From: Intestinimonas timonensis
Lineage (GTDB): Bacteria; Bacillota; Clostridia; Oscillospirales; Oscillospiraceae
Assembly (NCBI RefSeq): GCF_900626145.1
Contig: NZ_LR130817.1
Span: 80,702 to 124,384, forward strand
Reading direction: 5' to 3'
Length of the DNA stretch: 43,683 bases
Shown here: positions 37,320 through 43,683 of the stretch, piece after piece
Numbering within the stretch: position 1 is the stretch's first letter
Layout: each line of letters opens with the position of its first letter
Position numbers and translations under genes: made by a program
Notes under the pieces: model-generated
Told to the model about the DNA's origin: nothing
Databases searched by the model: none
What the model saw: the letters and a program-made list of their open reading frames with translations, nothing else

Positions 37320-38897
37320 TTATGATTTAGGACTTCTGCATTCCTGGGGTGCGTTCACCGGGAGGAAAGATTCGGCCCAGGCTTCATCCGTCTGGCTCAT
37401 GTCAGGCGCGTTGTGCAGGAGCCAAACCAGGTAGCGGTAGGGATTCAGGTCGTTCTCCTTTGCGGTCTCAATCAGGCTGTAGATCACAGCGCTGGACTGG
37501 GCGCCGGCCGGGGTGTTGGAAAAGAGCCAGTTCTTCCGGCCTATGACAAAGGGCTTAATGCTGCGCTCGGCACGGTTGTTGGAGAGTTCCAGCCTGCCGT
37601 CCTCCAGATAGCGTACCAGATAGGGCCACTGCTCCCGCAGATAGTGCAGTGCCTTGCCCAAGGCGGACTTGGGCGCCGTCTTGGCGCTGGTCTCATTTGC
37701 CCATGCCAACAGAGCGTCCAGAACCGGTTTCTCCAGTTCCAGCCGCTTGGTATAGCGCTCTTCCGGCGTCAGTTCCACGAGAGCCTGCTCCAACTGAAAC
37801 AGCCTGGTGCAGTAACACTCGCCGGTGGCCGCCAGAGATTCCTGCCGTTTCTCTTTGAGCAGCGTTTGCAGCGCCTCGTCAAATTTTCGCCTGGCATGAG
37901 CCCAGCAGCCCACCACCCGGATGTTCTCCGGCAGCTTGTGGTAGCCCTGGTAGCCGTCTGCGTGCAGCCAGCCGGAAAAGTCCTTGAGGAAGGCCGCCGC
38001 GTGCTCCGCCTTCCGGCTGGGCTGGTACTCATACAGGACAATGGGATACTCGGCGCAGCCGCTGGTCCGGTAGACCCACATATAGGACTTGCTTGTAGAA
38101 GTCCTGCCCGGTTCCTTCAGCACCTGCAGCGTGGTCTCATCCCCGTGCAGCACGGTTTCCCGGCACAGCTTCCGGTGCAGGGCGTCATACACCGGCCGCA
38201 GCCAGGTGTCCGAGGCCTGCAGGATCCAGTTGGCCATCGTCTGCCGGGACAGCTTCAGCCCCTGCCGCTGGAACTCCTGCTCCAGACGGTACAGCGGCGC
38301 GTACATGACGAATTTCTGCGTCATGATATGGGCTACCGCCTCTGGTGAGGCGAAGCTGCCTGGGCAGAGCGTCGGCTGTTTGGGTGTTTTCCGGAGATTG
38401 CCTTCGCCTGTTTCCGCCTCGCACTGCTTGCAGGCGTAGGTGTAGTACACATCCTCCCGGATCCAGAACCGGGCCGGCTCCATCTTCAGGCTCCGGTGCA
38501 CCTCTTTCCCAATCTCCTCCATCACGGCACCGCAGGTATCACAGGTGCGCTCTTCTTCGCAAAGGCGGTGCTCCACCACTTCCGTAGGGGTTCCCTCCGG
38601 CACGATATCCAGTACATTGCCGCTGTGCCGCTTGCGGGCATGGGCCTTCACCGCCACCTGTTCCGCTGTGGCATTTTTCGTCCCATAGGCGTAGGCCTCC
38701 GCCTCATTTGCCATGAGAGACAGTTGGTCCATTAGGCCCTCCTGGAGCCGCTCTGAGGATGTGCCAAACTGCCGTTTTTTTGCAAGACCAAGCTGCTCCA
38801 GAAGCCATTGGTTCTGGAGCTTCAATTCTTCATATTCCGCCCGTGAGATGGTCACCATTTCCGGGGTGCTTGCGGCAGTGTTCTTCTTGTTTTCCAT
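37320..38897 (-). CDS. tnpC: IS66 transposase TnpC
   Basis: TnpC is the catalytic transposase of IS66 elements. The 525 residues have an N-terminal leucine-zipper-like region (SRAEYEELKLQNQWLLEQLG) and a zinc-finger-type CDTCGAVMEEIGKEVHRSLK segment. The DDE core includes LHGDETTLQVLKEPGRTSTS (HGDET, first D), LHADGYQGYHKLPENIRVVG (second D) and LSNNRAERSIKPFVIGRKNW (E in NRAER), followed by the IS66 C-terminal motif. All three catalytic acids are visible. Full length, so potentially active. ATG 38897 reads on the minus strand after TnpB with 57 bp between. Confidence 0.92.
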   Translation of the reverse strand: MENKKNTAASTPEMVTISRAEYEELKLQNQWLLEQLGLAKKRQFGTSSERLQEGLMDQLSLMANEAEAYAYGTKNATAEQVAVKAHARKRHSGNVLDIVPEGTPTEVVEHRLCEEERTCDTCGAVMEEIGKEVHRSLKMEPARFWIREDVYYTYACKQCEAETGEGNLRKTPKQPTLCPGSFASPEAVAHIMTQKFVMYAPLYRLEQEFQRQGLKLSRQTMANWILQASDTWLRPVYDALHRKLCRETVLHGDETTLQVLKEPGRTSTSKSYMWVYRTSGCAEYPIVLYEYQPSRKAEHAAAFLKDFSGWLHADGYQGYHKLPENIRVVGCWAHARRKFDEALQTLLKEKRQESLAATGECYCTRLFQLEQALVELTPEERYTKRLELEKPVLDALLAWANETSAKTAPKSALGKALHYLREQWPYLVRYLEDGRLELSNNRAERSIKPFVIGRKNWLFSNTPAGAQSSAVIYSLIETAKENDLNPYRYLVWLLHNAPDMSQTDEAWAESFLPVNAPQECRSPKS

Positions 38898-38954
38898 GAG
38901 AAAATGATACCATAAAACAGGTTAAAAAGCCAGCATTTTCAATGCTTTCCGGTA

Positions 38955-39311
38955 TTATATTGCGCTCAGGCCGCTCACTGCTTTGTTTGCCTTCGGCTGC
39001 TCTGTCTTCAGCCCCTCCATCAGCCAGCGGTACTGTTGAGGTGTTAAGGCCTGCACTTCCTCCGTGCTCCGAGGCCATTGAAAACTGCCGCTCTCCAGGC
39101 GCTTATACAGCAGCAGAAAGCCGTCTCCCTCCCAGTACAGCGCCTTGAGCCGGTCCCGCCGCCGCCCGCAGAAGAGAAACAGCGCCCGCTGAAAGGGATC
39201 CATCTGGAACTGGCTCTTTACCAGAGTGGCCAGTCCATCAATGCCCCGCCGCAGGTCTGTGTATCCGCAGGCGATGTAAACCGGACAGCTGCAACTAAAA
39301 TCGTTCAGCAT
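38955..39311 (-). CDS. tnpB: IS66 accessory protein TnpB
   Basis: The 118-residue protein carries the IS66 Orf2 signature YIACGYTDLRRGIDGLATLV and FLFCGRRRDRLKALYWEGDG, then FLLLYKRLESGSFQWPR. It is required for transposition together with TnpA and TnpC, role unclear. It overlaps TnpA by 7 bp, so translation is coupled. Length normal. Confidence 0.92.
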   Translation of the reverse strand: MLNDFSCSCPVYIACGYTDLRRGIDGLATLVKSQFQMDPFQRALFLFCGRRRDRLKALYWEGDGFLLLYKRLESGSFQWPRSTEEVQALTPQQYRWLMEGLKTEQPKANKAVSGLSAI

Positions 39312-39646
39312 GACTTTGCTGCCCGGAGGATCGCCAGCAGTGTGGCCTCATCCGCTCCCCCATAGACCTGGATCCGCACACCGCTTACCTCCATAGCGGC
39401 TACGATATGCCCGGAGAGCTGGGAACGCTCCATGATTGGCGCCTCTGCAAAGGTTACCTCCTGGACTTCTTTCAGGGCCTGGAACACCTTCCTCTGCCAG
39501 GAGAAATAGGTGGATACCGCGATTCCATTCTCCTGGCACCATTGGCCTACCGACAGCCCACTGCTCCGGCAGGCCTCCACACGCCGGCTCCATTCCACCA
39601 ACCGCTGTTGTTGATTGGCTCTCTGTAAACTTGCTGCCTTCTCCAT
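39305..39646 (-). CDS. tnpA: IS66 accessory protein TnpA
   Basis: The 113-residue protein has an HTH-like N-terminus (NQQQRLVEWSRRVEACRSSG, LSVGQWCQENGIAVSTYFSW), the IS66 Orf1 pattern, and a conserved beta-strand part VSGVRIQVYGGADEATLLAI. Presumably binds the IS ends. The start lies 132 bp from the right end of the IS, within which its promoter must be. Confidence 0.9.
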   Translation of the reverse strand: MEKAASLQRANQQQRLVEWSRRVEACRSSGLSVGQWCQENGIAVSTYFSWQRKVFQALKEVQEVTFAEAPIMERSQLSGHIVAAMEVSGVRIQVYGGADEATLLAILRAAKSC

Positions 39647-39786
39647 GTCTGCACCTCACTATCTTGGAGTCTGGGACACTCTCTGGTACTACTTGGTACT
39701 ACCATGCACTTCCTCAGACTCTTATAGTTTGGCAGAGGCATTTTACCCTGACAAGCCGCCGACTGTTTTTACGCTTACGTTTGGCT

Positions 39787-40791
39787 AATTTTAATATCAT
39801 CGGAAATGGTTTTGATCTATATCATGGCATGCCCACCAGTTACTATTACTTTGCCTGCTACCTTTTAGCTAAAAATGAAGATATATATGATGATTGGGCA
39901 GAAATGTATGGCTTCTCTAGGGGTATAATACATAGGCCTTTTGAAGACCTTGAAAGGAAGATTGACGATAAAGGATATTGGAGTAATTTTGAAAAGAGCT
40001 TAGGGTATATATCATCAGAGTGGGTCGAAAACTCTTTGCTAGACGACCTAGACTTAGAAAATCCTGAGGCTGTAGATTTGCCTATAGAGCGTCCCAACCA
40101 TGTAGCTGAAATAAAACAAATGCTAAGTGATTGGATAAGAGAAACTGTAGATACAGACCACAATTTTGAGGTAGTCAACCAGTTAATTGGGACCAAAAAG
40201 TTGGATATTTCAGCATCTGATGCCTTTCTTTCTTTTAATTACACTCATACACTTGAAAAATTATATCATGCGCACAATGTGTTACATATTCATGGCGAAA
40301 ACACATTAGATTCAGAAGATTGTGAATTGGTAATAGGGCATGGAAATGATAGTGAAATTAAAAAAATGCAAGAAACAATAGAGGATCTTGAGCAATATTA
40401 CTATGAACAACCTTCGAGAAATAGAATTCAGGAGTTTCAATTCGAAATTGATATATTAGAAGATTTGAGAAAACCTGTTGAAACATGCTTAAAAAGGCTG
40501 AAGGCCTTTTTGGCTAAACTTCCAGAGCCTGAAGCTATTTATGTATATGGATTCTCACTTGGTGATGTAGATGTACCATATATCAAATTTATAAGAGCTA
40601 AATGGCCCAATTGTAGATGGAAGTTTTCATATTATTCTGATTCTGATAAAATAACTATTGATAAAACAGCGGAATTTTTGGGGCTCAAAGAATCACAGTA
40701 TGAGTTATTTGAACTAAAAAATGAAACATCGAATGAAATTGAAAAAAGGATAGTAAAAGAGAATCATATTCAAACATTTCCGGTGTTATAA
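39787..40791 (+). pseudogene. abiH: AbiH-like abortive infection gene, broken by IS66
   Basis: The product after the IS reads NFNIIGNGFDLYHGMPTSYY, YFACYLLAKNEDIYDDWAEM, and later HIHGENTL, VIGHGNDSEI and YGFSLGDVDVPYIKF, the AbiH pattern of phage-resistance proteins. Removing the IS66 element and one copy of GTTTGGCT joins ATG 37227 (M-N-G-L-A) in frame to it, giving a protein of about 339 residues. The insertion is therefore after codon 5, cutting off the start and ribosome site. A frame reading out of the IS may still give a fusion product. Full-length downstream, so the damage is only the IS. Confidence 0.85.
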
Positions 40792-40957
40792 GTGGCCCCT
40801 GCTAAGAATTTTTTGCACTTTATTTTATGACACCTAGTAGGAATGGCGGAAACTGGATATCAAAATATCCTCAACGGCAGCCTTTGGATAAATCATATTC
40901 ATGTACTTTCTGTAGCCTCTGGGCCTATACTGTAACAAGCAAAAAGGGGGTGTTCTA
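40792..40957. other. Intergenic region between abiH and the HipA-like gene
   Basis: No supported gene. The minus strand over 40834-40937 reads RGYRKYMNMIYPKAAVEDIL, which looks like a gene end but lacks a supported start and could be a relic. Confidence 0.3.
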
Positions 40958-42112
40958 ATGGGCCACGAAAGGATGACTCTTCGGCTATATGACACAAACC
41001 TCTTGACCTTTGCCATTATGCCAAGAACCATCGGCTTTGAAATCGAAATTGTCTCCGTCAACGAAAGATACAAAGAGTTATTTCCTGTCAATCTGGAGCT
41101 GACTAATGATGGCGTTCTAAAATGGCTCGGGAGCCGAAGCATTCCAAAGAATCGGTCCTTTGTCAAAGAGATCCTGCAATCCTTGGGTCTCAAGCCGAAC
41201 GACCTTCTTGGCATCCTTCGGGTGTGTAAAGGTCTTTCTTTGAATGACAGCTACTGGATCGTTCCGGAGGGTTTTGATGGAAAGTTTTCGGATTGCAACT
41301 TGTATGAAAACTCCTTCTCGGAGGCGCTGGCCCTAGTTGCCTATACAGGACGCCCATCAATGCTCCATAGCCCTTGTCTCTCTCCTGAGTTAACTACCGA
41401 CGGCATGCTGCCAAAAGCATGGCGCAAGCTCCCAGATGGTATCTATCTGTACAAGGGCAATACCAGTCAGACTCTTGGAGGTGCAAACTCTGGAAATGAG
41501 CCATACAGCGAGTACTATGCAGCGCAGATTGCAAAGACCATGGGACTCAATGCAATCTCGTATGGCCTGGAGCGTTGGAAGGGGATCCTCTCTTCTACCT
41601 GCAGGCTCTTTACAGATATTGATACCTCTTATGTAGCAGCCGGCAAACTGATTAAAAATGTAAATATTACCAAATGCCTTGACTATGCGGATGCCTTCAA
41701 TCCAGAGTGCAGTAACCAGATTAGAAGTATGATGATCTTTGATTGCCTCATCTGCAACGAAGACCGGCATTTTGGCAATTTCGGTGTTCTGAGGGACAAC
41801 CACACAGGCCGGATTCTCGGTCCCGCACCGTTGTTTGACTATGGCTTGGGCCTTTTTTCACAGGCTCTCAGTACGGATCTTGAATCTGAAAAAAGTCTTA
41901 CAGCGTTGGCGGAGCAGTATGCGCCATATTACCCAGAAGCCTCTATTGATGACATCTGTCGTTTGGCAGGGAAGCAGCAGAAGAGAGAACTCCTGAGACT
42001 CATTGATTTTCACTTTAAGCGTCACCCGCTGTACAACTGGCCGGAGCATAGGCTGAAGATCACAGAACGAGTGATTCATGAACGGGCACGATGGCTCTAT
42101 GAGAAGATTTAA
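40958..42112 (+). CDS. HipA-like serine/threonine kinase
   Basis: HipA kinases phosphorylate cell targets and cause growth arrest; HipB usually restrains them. The 384-residue protein has the catalytic loop FDCLICNEDRHFGNFGVLRD with D269 and N274 and the metal-binding motif PLFDYGLGL with D294. The ATP-site region GIYLYKGNT and the family helix SEYYAAQIAKTMGLNAISYG are also present. ATG 40958 follows AAAAAGGGGGTGTTCTA. An N-terminal region of about 150 residues (FEIEIVSVNERYKELFPVNL) is not typical HipA N-terminal sequence. No HipB-like gene is adjacent. It lies in a defence-rich flank, so it may be a toxin or defence component. Confidence 0.75.
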   Translation: MGHERMTLRLYDTNLLTFAIMPRTIGFEIEIVSVNERYKELFPVNLELTNDGVLKWLGSRSIPKNRSFVKEILQSLGLKPNDLLGILRVCKGLSLNDSYWIVPEGFDGKFSDCNLYENSFSEALALVAYTGRPSMLHSPCLSPELTTDGMLPKAWRKLPDGIYLYKGNTSQTLGGANSGNEPYSEYYAAQIAKTMGLNAISYGLERWKGILSSTCRLFTDIDTSYVAAGKLIKNVNITKCLDYADAFNPECSNQIRSMMIFDCLICNEDRHFGNFGVLRDNHTGRILGPAPLFDYGLGLFSQALSTDLESEKSLTALAEQYAPYYPEASIDDICRLAGKQQKRELLRLIDFHFKRHPLYNWPEHRLKITERVIHERARWLYEKI

Positions 42113-42185
42113 GGGAGCCGGAATTAAAGGTAGTTATCAAAAATGGAGCCCACAAACCCATGGATAAGCAATTCCTAAAGAGCAT

Positions 42186-42227
42186 AACGATAGAGGCGGC
42201 CTGACAAACTAGGACGCCTCTATCGTT
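42186..42227. terminator. Bidirectional hairpin between converging genes
   Basis: AACGATAGAGGCG and CGCCTCTATCGTT form a perfect 13 bp stem, 74 bp after the HipA-like stop and 68 bp from the end of the opposing gene. The T-tract is weak. Confidence 0.65.
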
Positions 42228-42294
42228 CATTGACTGGGCCTTTTTGCGACCCGCAGTTCACTATACATTTTGAAATAATTCGAAAAGTAAAAAT

Positions 42295-43209
42295 TTATTG
42301 GTTAATAATCGACGAAATAATGCTAAAAACGAAATTCCGGACTTTGAAAAATTGAGCCAAATCGGACTGGCTGCGCCCAATAACAGGCATATCGTAACGG
42401 GCAGACACTGTGTTGTCGGCTTCTCGAAGAAATTTCACTCCAATATAGTGGGAATTCAACTCATTCAGATCGCAACTCGCCAAAAAATCAAGATCCTGAA
42501 AATAGAATGACAAGAAACCCGACACAGCCATGGAAATGGTATAGTTAATTGCAATGCCGCCAGGAAGTGAAAGCGTTGCTGTGATTTGATCGCCATCTTC
42601 GGTAAGCTGATAATCTTGATTACCGCTGATTGCATTCCGTAATTCTGGCCAGGGGTGAGTCGTGGCAGGAACTCCATATACAAAGTCGGCTGTTCTGGCT
42701 TCAAGGAGCGCCCTCACGGCATCCTCGAAGGACAGCTTGTCCCGAGTCCGCCGAGCATTAATGGAGCCCATCGATAACCCCAGTGCACCAGCTGCTTCCA
42801 GTTGTGAATCGTATGAGATACCATTAATAATAACAGGGGTACGCTTGCGGCGCTGCACACCACGGGTAGCTGCCTCTTCCAGTACTGCACGGGATGCGGA
42901 TTCCAGGCTATAACCATCATCCATTAGTCGCTTACGTTTAGCATATGCGGACGATTCTCTAAGTCCAAGGGCTTGACACGCCGCTGAAAACGAGGCATAT
43001 GTTTCTCCGGCAAATTCAATTTCGCCTTGGCCAGGGCGTGAGCTTTTGTGTGGAGCGCTGCCCGAGGCCGTCCGTGCATCTCTGACATTGATACACTCTT
43101 TGACTGCATCCTCTATGGACATGCCCTTTTTTAAGCGATTGCGCAGCAACTGCGGGCTGATATTATGCTCTCGTGCAATCTGTGCGGCACTCTCAGTCGT
43201 ACGTTTCAT
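42295..43209 (-). CDS. Protein with three N-terminal HTH-like repeats
   Basis: The 304-residue protein carries three related segments: SAAQIAREHNISPQLLRNRL with KKGMSIEDAVKEC, then YASFSAACQALGLRESSAYA with DDGYSLESASRAVL, then YDSQLEAAGALGLSMGSINA with RDKLSFEDAVRALL. Each reads like a resolvase/NUMOD-type DNA-binding helix-turn-helix. The C-terminal 150 residues (YQLTEDGDQITATLSLPGGI, FYFQDLDFLASCDLNELNSH) resemble a YbjN/type III chaperone-like fold, by pattern only. ATG 43209 is chosen because GGGGGGAAATCC precedes it; the earlier start at 43299 lacks a site. It converges with the HipA-like gene. Function unknown; a sequence-specific regulator is plausible. Confidence 0.6.
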   Translation of the reverse strand: MKRTTESAAQIAREHNISPQLLRNRLKKGMSIEDAVKECINVRDARTASGSAPHKSSRPGQGEIEFAGETYASFSAACQALGLRESSAYAKRKRLMDDGYSLESASRAVLEEAATRGVQRRKRTPVIINGISYDSQLEAAGALGLSMGSINARRTRDKLSFEDAVRALLEARTADFVYGVPATTHPWPELRNAISGNQDYQLTEDGDQITATLSLPGGIAINYTISMAVSGFLSFYFQDLDFLASCDLNELNSHYIGVKFLREADNTVSARYDMPVIGRSQSDLAQFFKVRNFVFSIISSIINQ

Positions 43210-43436
43210 GGATTTCCCCCCGGCAGAATAATATCCTTGCTCACTGCATATTATACTTGTTTTTCCGAAAAATAACAGGGAATTATGGGGGAACATCAAT
43301 TTTCCTTGTGTGTATATAGCGGCATCAGATAGCGGGGCATCGTTTCGCTTTCTGGATTTTGAAAATAAAGTTGTAAAAACGAGTGAAATTAAATATTTTA
43401 CAAAGTTTTATGCATCATTTTGTGCGAAGTTCCATA
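43210..43436. other. AT-rich upstream region of the three-repeat gene
   Basis: No gene found. It holds the promoter region of the 42295-43209 gene. A short open frame at 43310-43492 has no ribosome site and overlaps the candidate RNA promoter. Confidence 0.3.
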
Positions 43437-43465
43437 TTGCGTTTTCTGCGCTTTTCTGCTATTAT
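43437..43465 (+). promoter_or_regulatory. Promoter of the candidate RNA
   Basis: TTGCGT and TATTAT are 17 bp apart. The transcript would begin near 43472. Confidence 0.45.
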
Positions 43466-43471
43466 ATTCAA

Positions 43472-43600
43472 ATAAACAACGAATTACCTTGAGTCTCCCT
43501 GAGGCCATCCCCCCGCATCATAGCCTCATTGTCCACTCAATAATGACTCGCAAGGAGTCCAAGGTAATCGTAATGATTGCCCTGGGCTCCTTATTTTTTT
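43472..43600 (+). ncRNA. Candidate structured RNA or attenuator leader
   Basis: The segment has its own promoter-like boxes and ends in the hairpin GGAGTCCAAGGTAATC / GATTGCCCTGGGCTCC (43554-43590) followed by TTATTTTTTT. Inside, TGAGGC/GCCTCA (43500-43528) form a small stem. TTACCTTG at 43484-43491 is fully complementary to CAAGGTAA at 43560-43567, which is part of the terminator stem, so the two structures exclude each other. This is how an attenuator or riboswitch would look. No known riboswitch or T-box sequence was recognised. Confidence 0.4.
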
Positions 43601-43650
43601 GGAGACAAAGGGACCAAGAAAACCCTTTTGGTCTCCATTTTTTTATTTTT
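43601..43650 (+). terminator. Second terminator-like hairpin
   Basis: GGAGAC/GTCTCC and AAAGGG/CCCTTT form a stem with a TG bulge, followed by ATTTTTTTATTTTT, directly after the first terminator. Confidence 0.6.
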
Positions 43651-43683
43651 TGGGTTCTTTGGAGCTTCAGGATACCCCCTCTC

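Larger units (their letters stand above)
37242..39778 (-). mobile_element. IS66-family insertion sequence, complete
   Basis: 2537 bp with ends GTAACCGTCAAA and GTAAGCGTAAAA (inverted, 10 of 12 bases). The element is flanked by the identical 8 bp GTTTGGCT at 37234-37241 and 39779-39786, the size expected for IS66. It contains tnpA, tnpB and tnpC in the usual order on the minus strand, all apparently intact. It interrupts abiH. Confidence 0.95.

Noticed and set aside
40834..41214. Leftward 126-residue frame at the HipA-like gene start
   Set aside because: Mostly antisense to the HipA-like gene; only the short end segment looks protein-like and has no start.
43472..43600. T-box or known riboswitch
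   Set aside because: No T-box core (AGGGTGG) or other recognised aptamer sequence was seen; only the switch-like geometry supports a regulatory role.
1..43683. CRISPR array
   Set aside because: The repeated palindrome is far apart and irregularly spaced, with genes rather than spacers between copies, and no cas genes are present.
1..43683. tRNA or rRNA genes
   Set aside because: No cloverleaf-like or rRNA sequence was recognised, although a covariance search was not possible here.

Overview
The window is a mosaic of nested mobile DNA from a Gram-positive anaerobe, most likely a gut Clostridia species (Oscillospiraceae or Lachnospiraceae type). This rests on the strong AGGAGG ribosome sites, the frequent TTG/GTG starts, and conjugation genes of the Tn1549/CTn5 type (Maff2, PrgI, VirB4, NlpC/P60, DUF4315, DUF4366, cysteine-rich VLP, CD1845 families). 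No rRNA, tRNA or CRISPR array was seen.

Layout. (1) 1-165: the tail of an upstream transposon (TnpW-like gene) ends inside the virD4 coupling-protein gene of the host ICE; only the C-terminal part of virD4 (to 1039) is present. (2) 1148-1300 and 14432-14491 are the two halves of one maff2 gene, split cleanly by a 13.1 kb integrative and mobilizable element (IME). The IME carries regulators, GNAT and metallo-beta-lactamase-fold cargo, two AT-rich unknown genes, a decayed IS3-type element, a mobilization and replication block (oriT-like site, MOBQ relaxase, CHC2 primase, VapE helicase), an NapH-like ferredoxin cargo gene and a large serine recombinase at its right end. (3) 14512-27061 is the ICE transfer module (VirB6, PrgI, VirB4, NlpC/P60, accessory proteins, MobC, relaxase), interrupted at 22509-25133 by a divergent HNH / HEPN-like gene pair that looks like anti-phage cargo. 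(4) 27121-32542 holds an oriT-like hairpin cluster, ICE regulators (XRE, WYL, sigma-like), small genes and the ICE serine recombinase. (5) 32543-43683 is flanking DNA with defence character: a type I restriction hsdR, a possible ADP-ribosyltransferase-like gene, a decayed second hsdR, an abiH gene broken by an IS66 element (exact 8 bp target duplication), a HipA-like kinase gene, a protein with three DNA-binding-like repeats, and a candidate structured RNA.

The most unusual signal is a 23 bp near-perfect palindrome (arms CTTCGGGCCAA and TTGGCCCGAAG around one base) present 12 times. All copies lie in ICE backbone between 1052 and 30649, almost always at gene borders; none was seen in the nested IME or the flanking DNA. 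Three genes translate it in frame at a terminus. It looks like an operator, an RNA element or a mobile palindrome specific to this ICE.

How it works together: the ICE would excise with its own recombinase, process DNA with relaxase plus MobC, and move it through the VirD4/VirB4/VirB6/PrgI channel with the NlpC hydrolase opening the wall. In the present arrangement virD4 and maff2 are both interrupted by other elements, so the ICE is probably non-conjugative until they excise. The IME has its own relaxase and oriT and would normally borrow a channel of this kind.
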